Shown: positions 1-8,250 of the stretch, one piece after another
Position numbering within the stretch: position 1 is the first letter of the stretch
How the letters are laid out: every line of letters starts with the position of its first letter
From: Streptomyces tibetensis
GTDB taxonomy: Bacteria; Actinomycetota; Actinomycetes; Streptomycetales; Streptomycetaceae
Assembly (NCBI RefSeq): GCF_007655005.1
Contig: NZ_SZVW01000002.1
Coordinates: forward strand, 186,001-250,000
DNA: 64,000 nt
Direction of reading: 5' to 3'
Translations under genes and position numbers: made by a program
The notes under the pieces: generated by a model
Told to the model about the DNA's origin: nothing
The model's database searches: none
Seen by the model: the letters and a program-made list of their open reading frames with translations, nothing else

Positions 1-266
1 GTGCGGCGCAGCTGAACCATGGCGTCGACCGCCGCCCTGGCCGCGGGGAGCAGCGTCCGCCCGGCGTCTGTCAGATCGACCATCCGGTTGGTGCGCTCGA
101 ACAAGCGCACCCCCAGTCGTTTCTCCAGGCCACGAATCTGCTGGCTCAACGCGGACTGGGTGATGAAAAGAGAGGCGGCAGCGCGCCCGAAATGGCGCAT
201 TTCCCCGAGAACGATGAACAAACGTAATTGATGAATACTCGGCTCAGCCTCACTACCTGTAGTCAT
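1..266 (-). CDS. LysR-family transcriptional regulator, N-terminal part (cut by window edge)
   Basis: Reading the minus strand from the ATG at 266 gives MTTGSEAEPSIHQLRLF followed by a typical LysR helix-turn-helix: RAAASLFITQSALSQQIRGL, then LEKRLGVRLFERTNR and LTDAGRTLLPAA. Only the DNA-binding end (about 88 residues) is inside the window; the effector domain lies beyond position 1, so the ligand is unknown. It is divergent from the secreted inhibitor gene at 308, with only 41 bp between the starts, so it may regulate that gene, as LysR proteins often control a divergent neighbour (inference). The family assignment is secure. Confidence 0.9.
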   Translation of the reverse strand, partial: MTTGSEAEPSIHQLRLFIVLGEMRHFGRAAASLFITQSALSQQIRGLEKRLGVRLFERTNRMVDLTDAGRTLLPAARAAVDAMVQLRR

Positions 267-307
267 CGACACACCACCGAACCAGCGAATCGAAGGAGAC
301 AGGGAAA

Positions 308-688
308 GTGAAGAAGCGTATGTGGGGGTCGCTGCTGGCGGCCGCTTTCACCAGCATTCTGGTCACCGCGCCGACGGCGTCGGCGGCACCCGATCCGGAA
401 GGCTGCACCAAGGGCAATTTCTGTGTGTACAGCAACGCCAATTTCACGGGGCTGGTGCTGCGCAGCGGCGGCGACTGGTCCGGAAGCGTTCCGTTCCGCT
501 CCATTTTCAACAACGGCGTGCCCTATCCGGGTCTGGACCACATCGAGGTCCACTGGCACTGGGCGGGGGACACGACCCGGGTCCAGTGCCTGCACTACAA
601 CCCCGACCCGAATGGCCACTCGATGGTCGCGGACTATCCGGGAGCCCAGGCCTACGTCACGAAGGTGCGGTGGCGGGGCGAGTGCTGA
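308..688 (+). CDS. Secreted peptidase inhibitor family I36-like protein
   Basis: A 126-residue protein starting at GTG 308, chosen because a purine-rich GAAGGAGA lies just upstream and the product then begins with a classic Sec signal: MKKRMWG, a hydrophobic stretch and an Ala-rich cleavage site (ASAA, near residue 27). The mature part of about 100 residues has CTKGNFCVYSNANFTG, the beta-gamma-crystallin-like pattern of the I36 (SMPI-type) inhibitors, and four cysteines that could form two disulfides. Members inhibit metalloproteases or act as secreted crystallin-like proteins; the target here cannot be seen. It is divergent from a LysR gene and followed by a strong hairpin at 740-771. Confidence 0.75.
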   Translation: MKKRMWGSLLAAAFTSILVTAPTASAAPDPEGCTKGNFCVYSNANFTGLVLRSGGDWSGSVPFRSIFNNGVPYPGLDHIEVHWHWAGDTTRVQCLHYNPDPNGHSMVADYPGAQAYVTKVRWRGEC

Positions 689-739
689 CGCCTCATCGGA
701 CCGGCCCTCCTCGCTCGGCATGGCGCTCCTTGCGGCTGG

Positions 740-771
740 CCTGGTGGGGGTGTGCTCACGCCCCCACCAGG
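740..771. terminator. Bidirectional hairpin terminator between convergent genes
   Basis: CCTGGTGGGGG at 740-750 pairs perfectly with CCCCCACCAGG at 761-771, and the bases between can extend the stem to about 15 bp with a two-base tip. It sits between the plus-strand inhibitor (ends 688) and the minus-strand pyruvate oxidase (ends 814). It is nested inside a second inverted repeat, GGACCGGCCC at 698-707 with GGGCCGGTCC at 789-798. There is no T tract, as is usual in Streptomyces. Confidence 0.8.
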
Positions 772-813
772 CTAGGAGGATGCCGACCGGGCCGGTCCTG
801 ACAGACGTCAGGG

Positions 814-2556
814 TCAGGGCCGGGGCACGTTGCGCAGGTTGGAGCGGGCCATCTGCAGCATCCGGCCGACCCCGCCGTCCAGCACCATCTTCGAGGCGGA
901 CAGGGCGAACCCGGTCACCATCTCGGCCTTGATCTTCGGCGGGATGGACAGCGCGTTGGGATCGGTGACGATGTCGACGAGGGCGGGCCCCTTGTGCTTG
1001 AAGGCGTCCTTCAGTGCCCCGGGGAGGTCCTTGGGCTTCTCGACGCGCACCCCGTACGCACCGCAGGCACGGGCCACGGCGGCGAAGTCGGGGTTCTTGT
1101 TCGTGGTGCCGTACGACGGAAGGCCGGCGACCAGCATCTCCAACTCGACCATGCCGAGCGAGGAGTTGTTGAACAGGACGACCTTCACGGGCAGGTCGTA
1201 CTGCACCAGCGTCAGGAAGTCGCCCATCAGCATGGAGAAGCCACCATCGCCGGACATCGACACGACCTGCCGCTTGCGGTCGGTGAACTGGGCGCCGATG
1301 GCCATGGGAAGCGCGTTCGCCATCGAGCCGTGGGAGAAGGAACCGATGACGCGGCGGCGGCCGTTGGGGGAGATGTAGCGGGCGGCCCAGACGTTGCACA
1401 TGCCGGTGTCCACGGTGAACACGGCGTCGTCGGCGGCCACTTCGTCGAGCACGGACGCCACGTACTCGGGGTGGATCGGCGTGTGCTTCTCGACCTTGCG
1501 GGTGTACGCCTTGACCACCCCCTCCAGCGCGTCGGCGTGCTTCTTCAGCATCCGGTCGAGGAAGCGCCGGTTCTTCTTCTCCTGCACGCGCGGGATCAGG
1601 CAGCGCAGCGTCTCCCGTACGTCGCCCCACACCGCGAGGTCCAGCTTCGAGCGGCGGCCGAGGTTCTCCGGCCGGACGTCGACCTGGACGATCTTCACGT
1701 CGTCGGGGAGGAAGGCGTTGTAAGGGAAGTCGGTGCCGAGCAGGATCAGCAGGTCGCACTCGTGAGTGGCCTCGTAGGCGGCCCCGTAACCGAGCAGTCC
1801 GCTCATGCCGACGTCGAAGGGGTTGTCGTACTGGATCCACTCCTTGCCGCGCAGGGCGTGCCCCACCGGGGACTTGATCTTCCCGGCGAACTCCATGACC
1901 TCGGCGTGCGCTCCGGCGGTGCCGCTGCCGCAGAAGAGGGTGACCTTGCCGGCCTCGTCGATCATCTCGACGAGCCGGTCGATCTCTGCGTCGCCCGGGC
2001 GGACCGTCGGACGGGAGGTCACGAGGGCGGTCTCGGCGGCCTTTTCCGGAGCGGGCCGGTCGGCGATGTCGCCGGGCAGGGTGACGACGCTGACGCCGCT
2101 GCGGCCGACGGCGTTCTGGATCGCGGTCTGGAGCAGCCGTGGCATCTGCTGCGGGCTGGAGATCATCTCGCTGTAGTGGCTGCACTCGGCGAACAGCCGG
2201 TCGGGGTGGGTCTCCTGGAAGTAGCCGAGGCCGATCTCGCTGGACGGGATGTGCGAGGCGAGGGCGAGGACCGGGGCCATGGAGCGGTGGGCGTCGTAGA
2301 GGCCGTTGATGAGGTGGAGGTTGCCGGGGCCGCAGGAGCCGGCGCAGGCGGCGAGCCCTCCGGTGATCTGTGCCTCGGCGCTGGCGGCGAAGGCGGCGGT
2401 CTCCTCGTGCCGGACGTGGATCCAGTCGATGGCGGAGTTGCGGCGGACGGCGTCGACGATCGGGTTGAGGCTGTCGCCGACGACTCCGTAGAGCCGTTTG
2501 ACTCCGGCGCGGGTCAGGATGTCGACGAACTGTTCCGCGACGTTCTGTTTGGCCAT
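814..2556 (-). CDS. poxB: Thiamine pyrophosphate-dependent pyruvate oxidase / quinone-linked pyruvate dehydrogenase
   Basis: A 580-residue protein of the acetohydroxyacid synthase/pyruvate oxidase fold. The TPP-activating glutamate is in HVRHEETAAFAA (about residue 50), followed by the central FAD domain and a C-terminal TPP-binding domain with MSGDGGFSMLMGD and the NNSS metal-binding end (about residues 425-460). These enzymes turn pyruvate into acetate and CO2, passing electrons to quinone or oxygen at the membrane. Length fits PoxB (about 570-580). The C-terminal membrane-binding helix of E. coli PoxB cannot be confirmed by eye, so a related TPP enzyme remains possible. It is transcribed alone; the downstream hairpin at 740-771 would end its transcript. 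Confidence 0.88.
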   Translation of the reverse strand: MAKQNVAEQFVDILTRAGVKRLYGVVGDSLNPIVDAVRRNSAIDWIHVRHEETAAFAASAEAQITGGLAACAGSCGPGNLHLINGLYDAHRSMAPVLALASHIPSSEIGLGYFQETHPDRLFAECSHYSEMISSPQQMPRLLQTAIQNAVGRSGVSVVTLPGDIADRPAPEKAAETALVTSRPTVRPGDAEIDRLVEMIDEAGKVTLFCGSGTAGAHAEVMEFAGKIKSPVGHALRGKEWIQYDNPFDVGMSGLLGYGAAYEATHECDLLILLGTDFPYNAFLPDDVKIVQVDVRPENLGRRSKLDLAVWGDVRETLRCLIPRVQEKKNRRFLDRMLKKHADALEGVVKAYTRKVEKHTPIHPEYVASVLDEVAADDAVFTVDTGMCNVWAARYISPNGRRRVIGSFSHGSMANALPMAIGAQFTDRKRQVVSMSGDGGFSMLMGDFLTLVQYDLPVKVVLFNNSSLGMVELEMLVAGLPSYGTTNKNPDFAAVARACGAYGVRVEKPKDLPGALKDAFKHKGPALVDIVTDPNALSIPPKIKAEMVTGFALSASKMVLDGGVGRMLQMARSNLRNVPRP

Positions 2557-2622
2557 GCTTGTCGTCTGCCCCTTCGGTCTCCTGGGATCCCTCCGGGTTC
2601 CATCAAGTCACACGGGTCGCCT

Positions 2623-5559
2623 TCACGCCTCCCACACCGCGGCGGCCGTACGGTCGTCCGCATAACCCTTGACCCGTACTTGGGAGTCGGCGAGGAACGC
2701 GGCGAGACCGGGCGGGTCGGGGCGGGACCAGCGCTCGGCGAGGTACTCGCCCAGTTCGGGCTCGCCGCGCAGGGGGTCGGCGAGGCCGCCGCTGCACATC
2801 AGGAGCGTGTCACCCGGGCGGGCGACGGAGGTCCGGAAGCGGAAGGGCTCCCGGGGCGGCTCCGGGGCCGGTTCGTACGGGCTGGGCGGGGTCGGGATGC
2901 CCAGGTCCATGGTGAGCCGGTCCCCCTCGGGGGTCTCGGAGGGCGGCGAGCCGAAGCCCACGACGGGGTCGCCCTTGACCTCGGCGACCTGCGGTTCGAT
3001 GTCCTGCCACTCCCCCTCCCGCAGCCGGAACAGTCCGCCCGGCCCGACCCCGAAGAACACCCGCGTCCGGCACCCGGGGTCGGCCGACAGCAGCAGACAG
3101 CGCAGGCTGGCCGCGTACTCCCCGGGGTCGACGCCCTGCTCGGAGGCGCTGGCCCGCAGCTTGCCGAGGCTGCGGTCGGTGAGCCGGTGCAGTCCTGACT
3201 TCAGGTCACCGCGCCGGCCGTCCCTTATGTCGTCCACCAGCCGTGCGTGGCTGCGTCCGACGGCTCGCCCGATCCAGTGACAGGCCTCGGCGGCGGCCCG
3301 GTGCGCCCCGGGCGCCGCCCGGGCGCCGGTCGCCATCGCCACCAGCAGCAGCGCGTGCTCCCCCGCGCCGAACCGGGCGGTGAGCAGCGCGTCCCGGCGG
3401 GGTTCTCCGCGATACCGCGCGGAGTCCCCCCGCAGCGAGACGGCCCGCACCGTACAGGCCCCGTACCGGGCCCCGTCCAGCACGGTGTCCGCCACGAGAT
3501 CGTCGAGATCGTCCGGATCGGCGGCCGGGAGAGCGGTGGGTTCGGCGTCGTACGTGGGCGGCCGAGTGCCGACGTGACCACGCGACCGCGAGACGGGCGC
3601 GGGGCGCTCGATCCGGGGGCTGTACTGGTCGGGAGAGGGGTCGGTGGTCGGAGGTGAGGGCACGTCGGGCGGCGGCTCGACGGGACGCGCACGTACGGAC
3701 GGCGGCTCTTCGGGCGACGGGACCACGGACGGCGGATCGACGGGACGCGCGCGTACGGACGGCGGCGCTTCGGGCGGCGGGACCACGGACGGCGGCTCGA
3801 CGGGACGCGCACGTACGGACGGCGGCTCTTCGGGCGATGGGACCACGGACGGCGGATCGACGGGACGCGCAGGTACGGACGGCGGCTCTTCGGGCGGCGG
3901 GACCACGGACGGCGGATCGACGGGACGCGCACGTACGGACGGCGGCTCTTCGGGCGGCGGGACCACGGACGGCGGATCGACGGGACGCGCAGGTACGGAC
4001 GGCGGCTCTTCGGGCGGCGGGACCACGGACGGCGGATCGACGGGACGCGCACGTACGGACGGCGGCTCTTCGGGCGGCGGGACCACGGACGGCGGATCGA
4101 CGGGACGCGCAGGTACGGACGGCGGCTCTTCGGGCGGCGGGACCACGGACGGCGGATCGACGGGACGCGCACGTACGGACGGCGGCTCTTCGGGCGGCGG
4201 GACCACGGACGGCGGATCGACGGGACGCGCAGGTACGGACGGCGGCTCTTCGGGCGGCGGGACCACGGACGGCGGATCGACGGGACGCGCACGTACGGAC
4301 GGCGGCTCTTCGGGCGGCGGGACCACGGACGGCGGATCGACGGGACGCGCAGGTACGGACGGCGGCTCTTCGGGCGGCGGGACCACGGACGGCGGATCGA
4401 CGGGACGCGCACGTACGGACGGCGGCTCTTCGGGCGGCGGGACCACGGACGGCGGATCGACGGGACGCGCAGGTACGGACGGCGGCTCTTCGGGCGGCGG
4501 GACCACGGACGGCGGATCGACGGGACGCGCACGTACGGACGGCGGCTCTTCCGGCGGCGGGACCACGGACGGCGGATCGACGGGACGCGCAGGTACGGAC
4601 GGCGGCTCTTCGGGCGGCGGGACCACGGACGGCGGATCGACGGGACGCGCACGTACGGACGGCGGCTCTTCCGGCGGCGGGACCACGGACGGCGGATCGA
4701 CGGGACGCGCAGGGGCGGCTCCGACCGGGCCGGGCGACCGGGACGCCGACTCGCCGGGTTCGGCGGCCGCGGGCGCCGGGGCGGCCCCCGTAGCCGGGTG
4801 GGTTTCGGGGTTCGGCCAGGTCGGAGGGGTTGTGGGAGGGGGCGGGATCCGAGGCGTCCCCACGCCGGGAACCGTCGGCGCAGGCGGCGGCCCGGAGCTC
4901 TCCGAGGCCGAGGCGAAGGCGCCCGGGGGCTCGTCCGAGGGTGCGTGGGCGGGGGGCTGGCCGGCCCGCTGCGGTGGGCGCGCCGTCATCGGGAAGCTCG
5001 TCGGCCCGGTGGAGCCGGGCGGTGGCGGCTCCCAAGGCGCGCGGTGCGGAGGCCTGCCGCCAGGGCGGGGCGTGTCCGGCATGTCGTCGGCACCGGCCCG
5101 GGGCGCCGGGATCACCGTTTCCGCTCCGGAGTCTCGCCCCGCCGACCGGTCCGAGAAGCCGGGACGGTCCGTGGGGCCCGGCCCGTCCGAGAAGCCGGGA
5201 CGGTCCGTGGGACCCGGCCGGTCCGAGGAGCCGGGGCGGTCCGTGGGACCCGGCCGGTCCGAGGAGCCGGGGCGGTCCGTGGGACCCGGCCGGTCCGAGA
5301 AGCCGGGACGGTCCGAGAAGTCCGGACTGCCCGAGGGGCCCGACCGGTCCGAGGAGCCGGGACGGTCCGTGGGGCCCGGCCGGTCCGAGGAGCCGGTTCG
5401 CGTCTCCGTCCCGTCTCCCACCGCCCCCGACGCCGACGCGAAGCGGTCGTCGAGGGAATCCCGCGCCGGTGCGGGACCCGTGTCGTCGGTGGAGTCGTCG
5501 TACAACTCCCTCCACCAGTCGTCTTCGTGACCGGTGGGCCTTCCCCCCTGCTGGCTCAT
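2623..5559 (-). CDS. PP2C-like protein with giant Pro-rich repeat region; probable pseudophosphatase
   Basis: A 978-residue protein starting MSQQGGRPTGHEDDWW at 5559. The first part is low-complexity: SDRPGP/TDRPGS hexads (near residues 55-140), then a Pro-rich stretch, then about 17 copies of a 20-residue unit, consensus RARPVDPPSVVPPPEEPPSV, alternating VRA and VPA. The last 310 residues resemble a PPM/PP2C domain (LRGDSARYRGEPRRDALLTA, then RPGDTLLMCSGGLAD and DDRTAAAV). However, the usual metal-binding DGMGG is replaced by MATGA, and the usual SDG by SGG, so catalysis is doubtful. Similar Streptomyces proteins are annotated as PP2C family. A membrane segment is not seen; the repeats look disordered. 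A strong ribosome binding site is not evident before this start. Confidence 0.8.
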   Translation of the reverse strand: MSQQGGRPTGHEDDWWRELYDDSTDDTGPAPARDSLDDRFASASGAVGDGTETRTGSSDRPGPTDRPGSSDRSGPSGSPDFSDRPGFSDRPGPTDRPGSSDRPGPTDRPGSSDRPGPTDRPGFSDGPGPTDRPGFSDRSAGRDSGAETVIPAPRAGADDMPDTPRPGGRPPHRAPWEPPPPGSTGPTSFPMTARPPQRAGQPPAHAPSDEPPGAFASASESSGPPPAPTVPGVGTPRIPPPPTTPPTWPNPETHPATGAAPAPAAAEPGESASRSPGPVGAAPARPVDPPSVVPPPEEPPSVRARPVDPPSVVPPPEEPPSVPARPVDPPSVVPPPEEPPSVRARPVDPPSVVPPPEEPPSVPARPVDPPSVVPPPEEPPSVRARPVDPPSVVPPPEEPPSVPARPVDPPSVVPPPEEPPSVRARPVDPPSVVPPPEEPPSVPARPVDPPSVVPPPEEPPSVRARPVDPPSVVPPPEEPPSVPARPVDPPSVVPPPEEPPSVRARPVDPPSVVPPPEEPPSVPARPVDPPSVVPPPEEPPSVRARPVDPPSVVPPPEEPPSVPARPVDPPSVVPSPEEPPSVRARPVEPPSVVPPPEAPPSVRARPVDPPSVVPSPEEPPSVRARPVEPPPDVPSPPTTDPSPDQYSPRIERPAPVSRSRGHVGTRPPTYDAEPTALPAADPDDLDDLVADTVLDGARYGACTVRAVSLRGDSARYRGEPRRDALLTARFGAGEHALLLVAMATGARAAPGAHRAAAEACHWIGRAVGRSHARLVDDIRDGRRGDLKSGLHRLTDRSLGKLRASASEQGVDPGEYAASLRCLLLSADPGCRTRVFFGVGPGGLFRLREGEWQDIEPQVAEVKGDPVVGFGSPPSETPEGDRLTMDLGIPTPPSPYEPAPEPPREPFRFRTSVARPGDTLLMCSGGLADPLRGEPELGEYLAERWSRPDPPGLAAFLADSQVRVKGYADDRTAAAVWEA
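3671..4710. repeat. 60-bp coding tandem repeat, about 17.3 copies
   Basis: Unit of 60 bp repeated exactly in phase from 3671 to 4710 inside the PP2C-like gene. From 3841 onward copies alternate strictly between an ACGTACGG and an AGGTACGG version, giving a 120-bp higher-order period. Copies differ by only zero to three bases, which implies recent expansion or gene-conversion-like homogenisation. The three copies at the low-coordinate edge are more diverged. Confidence 0.98.
5146..5395. repeat. 18/36-bp coding repeat (S/T-D-R-P-G hexads)
   Basis: Near-identical 18-bp half units such as CGGTCCGAGGAGCCGGGG and CGGTCCGTGGGACCCGGC alternate here, making a 36-bp period. On the minus strand they encode SDRPGX/TDRPGX hexads at the N-terminal end of the PP2C-like protein. 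This is a second, independent repeat expansion in the same gene. Confidence 0.93.
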
Positions 5560-5770
5560 GCCCGTAATTGTCCACCGCACGAGCCGGATGAAAACGGGGC
5601 TTGTGGAAAAAACCGGCCCACCAAGGGGCGGTGAACGGCACGTCGAGTGAGCCGTAGAACGGTCATGCGAAATGCGGAGCCCGGCGCGGCGCGGCTGGCT
5701 GACCTGCGGGTCTGAGCCTTGGCCACGCTTCTGACCTGCGCGTTCTCCGGTGTTCCGGCAGGCTGGTCAG

Positions 5771-6253
5771 ATGGGAGTGTGGGACCTCCTGCTGGTCGGG
5801 CTGGTCATCCTGCTCGGGCTGTGCGGAGTGCTGCTGCCTGCCATGCCGGGATCGTTGCTGGTGTGGGCAGCGGTCATGTGGTGGGCGCTGAAGGATCCGC
5901 AGCCCGTCGCCTGGTGGGTCCTGGTCGGAGCCACGGTCCTGCTGCTCGTCTCCCACGCCGTCCGCTGGGCGCTCCCGCCCCGGCGGCTGCGTATGAACAG
6001 CACCACCCGCCGCATGCTGGCCTGCGCCGGGACCGGTTCCGTCCTGGGCTTCGTCCTGATACCCGTCCTCGGCGCCGTCCCCGGCTTCCTGGGCGGTGTG
6101 TACCTCTTCGAACGGCTCCGCCTCGGCCGCCACACCGACGCGGTGGCCGCCCTGCGCACGGTCATGCGCGCGGGCGGCTCCGGCATCCTGACCGAACTGT
6201 TCACCTGCCAGCTGATCGCGGCGGCCTGGCTGGGCGCGGTCCTGTGGGGCTGA
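5771..6253 (+). CDS. DUF456-family small membrane protein
   Basis: A 160-residue hydrophobic protein from ATG 5771 (MGVWDLLLVGLVILLG). It has about four membrane segments: residues 3-40 (two close helices with the LLPAMPGSLLVW motif), about 47-67, then a glycine-rich pair around GTGSVLGFVLIPVLGAVPGFLGG, and a final helix near the C terminus. The pattern and length match DUF456 proteins, whose role is unknown. It is divergent from the PP2C-like gene and convergent with ogt (12 bp between stop codons). Confidence 0.82.
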   Translation: MGVWDLLLVGLVILLGLCGVLLPAMPGSLLVWAAVMWWALKDPQPVAWWVLVGATVLLLVSHAVRWALPPRRLRMNSTTRRMLACAGTGSVLGFVLIPVLGAVPGFLGGVYLFERLRLGRHTDAVAALRTVMRAGGSGILTELFTCQLIAAAWLGAVLWG

Positions 6254-6264
6254 GCCGGCGGCCC

Positions 6265-6759
6265 TCAGGAAGGCAGCACCCCCTCGTGGGTCAGCAGCCG
6301 GATCTTGCGGTCCAGGCCGCCCGCATACCCGGTCAGTGCGCCGTCCGCCCCGATCACCCGGTGGCACGGGCGGACCACCAGCAGCGGGTTCGCCCCGATC
6401 GCACCGCCGACGGCTCGCACGGCGGCCCGGGGCGCTCCGATGCGCGCGGCGATCTCGCCGTACGTGACGGTCGAGCCGTACGGGATGTCGTCCAGCGCGG
6501 CCCAGACCTTCTCACGGAAGGCGGTGCCCTCGGTGCGCCAGGTCAGGCGGAACTCCTTCAGTTCCCCGGCGAAGTACGCGGCGAGCTGCTCCTCGGCCTC
6601 CCGGAAGGGCCCGGGGTCGCGCCGCCAGTCGTCCCGCACCACGCGTCCGCCCTTCTGCCCGGGCACGGACAGGGAGGTCAGCTCGCCGGTCGGGGCGGCG
6701 GTGAGAAGCAGCGGCCCGAGGGGGCCGGGCACACTCGTCCAGTAGGTCGGGCAGGTCAT
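6265..6759 (-). CDS. ogt: Methylated-DNA--protein-cysteine S-methyltransferase
   Basis: A 164-residue protein from ATG 6759. It carries the suicide-enzyme active site PCHRVIG (Cys near residue 131), preceded by the DNA-binding helix IPYGSTVTYGEIAARIG and the RAVGGAIGANPL segment; an N-terminal half with little similarity is normal for Ogt. It transfers the methyl group from O6-methylguanine (or O4-methylthymine) in DNA to its own cysteine. The start lies 2 bp past the AdaA-AlkA stop codon, so both repair proteins are made from one transcript, an arrangement typical of actinobacterial alkylation repair. Confidence 0.95.
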   Translation of the reverse strand: MTCPTYWTSVPGPLGPLLLTAAPTGELTSLSVPGQKGGRVVRDDWRRDPGPFREAEEQLAAYFAGELKEFRLTWRTEGTAFREKVWAALDDIPYGSTVTYGEIAARIGAPRAAVRAVGGAIGANPLLVVRPCHRVIGADGALTGYAGGLDRKIRLLTHEGVLPS

Positions 6760-6761
6760 CA

Positions 6762-8171
6762 CTACTCCCACTCCCCTGCTGCGCGCAGGTGGTTCACGGC
6801 GTACGAGCGCCAGGGGCGCCAGCTGTCGGGGACGTCGAGGCCCGGCGGGGCCACGTCCGGGTCGCCGAGGGCCCGGGTGCGGATCTCGGCGACTGTACGG
6901 GCGTCCAGGCCGGGCACGGCCCGCAGAGCCTCCTGCGCGTCGTCCCGGTCGGCGCCCGGGTCCAGGCGTACGGCCTGGTCGGCGAGGGCGGCGGTGAGTG
7001 CGCCGAGGGTGCCGGCGGGTTCGGCCCCGGCCAGCACGGCCGGCTCGGGGAAGAGGTGGGTGAGGCTGCCGCAGGGGGCGTCGAGGGCCTTGCCGTAGCG
7101 GCGTACGAGCCGTTCCGCCTCCGTCCGGCCGATCAGGGCGCGCACCGCGAGTTCCTCCGGGTCGGCGGTGCCCGGCGAGCGCAGCCCGGGCCGGGCGGCG
7201 ACCAGGGGTGCGAGCCGCGGGTCGGACGCGAGGCGCTCGTCGACGGCGTAGGGGTCGGCGTCGAGGTCGAACAGCCGTCGCAGCCGCTGCACGGCGGTGG
7301 TGAGGTCGCGCGGGTCGGTGAGGTGCAGCCGGGCGTCGAGCCAGCCTCCCGGGTGGGCGCCGAGCCCGGTCCGGGCGGTGCCGGGGCGTTCGTCGACGGC
7401 GACGATGCCGGTGCCGTACGGGAGGCGGAGGGTGCGCCGGTAGGTGCGGGCGCCGGGTGGTCCGCTCACCTCCTCGATGCCGGGTACGGCCTGGTGTTCC
7501 AGCAGGTCGAAGACGGGTCCGGCCCGGTAGGGGCCACGGTGGGCGAGCCGCAGCGGGATGCCGGCGTTCGGGGTCGCCGTACGGTGGCCCCTGCCGTTGC
7601 GCGGCGCGGTGGCGCGCAGTTCGCTCGGCGTCGAGGCGTACACCGCCCGGATCGTGTCGTTGAACTGCCGCACGCTGGCGAAGCCCGACGCGAACGCGAT
7701 CTCGGTGATGGGCAGCTCGGTGGTCTGCACGAGGACGCGCGCGGTGTGGGCCCGCTGGGCCCGGGCGAGGGCGACCGGCCCGGCGCCGAGTTCGGCGGTG
7801 AGCTGCCGCTGCACCTGCCGTGCGCTGTAGCCGAGGCGTCCGGCGAGTCCGGCGACGCCCTCCCGGTCGACGACGCCGTCGGCGATCAGCCGTACGGCCC
7901 GCCCCACCACGTCCGCGCGGACGTTCCACTCGGCGGAGCCGGGCACGGCGTCCGGGCGGCACCGCCGGCAGGCCCGGAAGCCCGAGCCCTGCGCGGCGGC
8001 CGCCGTGGCGAAGAACCGTACGTTGGCCCGCTTCGGGGTGACCGCGGGGCAGCTCGGCCGGCAGTAGATGCCGGTCGTCTCGACGGCGAAGAAGAACACG
8101 CCGTCGAAACGGGCGTCCCGGCTGCGTACGGCCTCGTACCTGGTGTCCTCGTCCGTGTCCTGGTTCGTCAC
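6762..8171 (-). CDS. AdaA-AlkA fusion: methylation-sensing regulator and 3-methyladenine DNA glycosylase
   Basis: A 469-residue protein from the GTG at 8171. Residues about 15-80 are the Ada zinc domain with Cys37, Cys41, Cys68 and Cys71 (YCRPSCPA ... FRACRRCRP); Cys37 would be the phosphotriester methyl acceptor. Residues about 85-190 are an AraC-type DNA-binding domain (VAGLAGRLGYSARQVQRQL; ITEIAFASGFASVRQFN). The rest is AlkA: N-terminal domain, then helix-hairpin-helix (RAVPGLDARTVAEIRTRALG) and a DPD region that may hold the catalytic Asp. It would sense alkylation damage, activate its own operon with ogt, and excise alkylated bases. The start lacks a strong ribosome binding site, so it is less sure than the family. 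Confidence 0.93.
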   Translation of the reverse strand: MTNQDTDEDTRYEAVRSRDARFDGVFFFAVETTGIYCRPSCPAVTPKRANVRFFATAAAAQGSGFRACRRCRPDAVPGSAEWNVRADVVGRAVRLIADGVVDREGVAGLAGRLGYSARQVQRQLTAELGAGPVALARAQRAHTARVLVQTTELPITEIAFASGFASVRQFNDTIRAVYASTPSELRATAPRNGRGHRTATPNAGIPLRLAHRGPYRAGPVFDLLEHQAVPGIEEVSGPPGARTYRRTLRLPYGTGIVAVDERPGTARTGLGAHPGGWLDARLHLTDPRDLTTAVQRLRRLFDLDADPYAVDERLASDPRLAPLVAARPGLRSPGTADPEELAVRALIGRTEAERLVRRYGKALDAPCGSLTHLFPEPAVLAGAEPAGTLGALTAALADQAVRLDPGADRDDAQEALRAVPGLDARTVAEIRTRALGDPDVAPPGLDVPDSWRPWRSYAVNHLRAAGEWE

Positions 8172-8250
8172 AGGTCCAGTCTCCCGCCCGCGACCGCACG
8201 ACCGCTGGCGGAAATCGGACACCGCGGTGGGACTGGGCATGCGTGCGGGG

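Noticed and set aside
3671..4710. Possible CRISPR array
   Set aside because: The units have no unique spacers; they are head-to-tail copies that code for protein.
3644..5530. Very long open frames on the plus strand and other minus frames through the 60-bp array
   Set aside because: A GC-rich repeat whose unit is a multiple of three keeps several frames open. Codon use, the PP2C-like end and the natural start favour only the frame 5559 to 2623.
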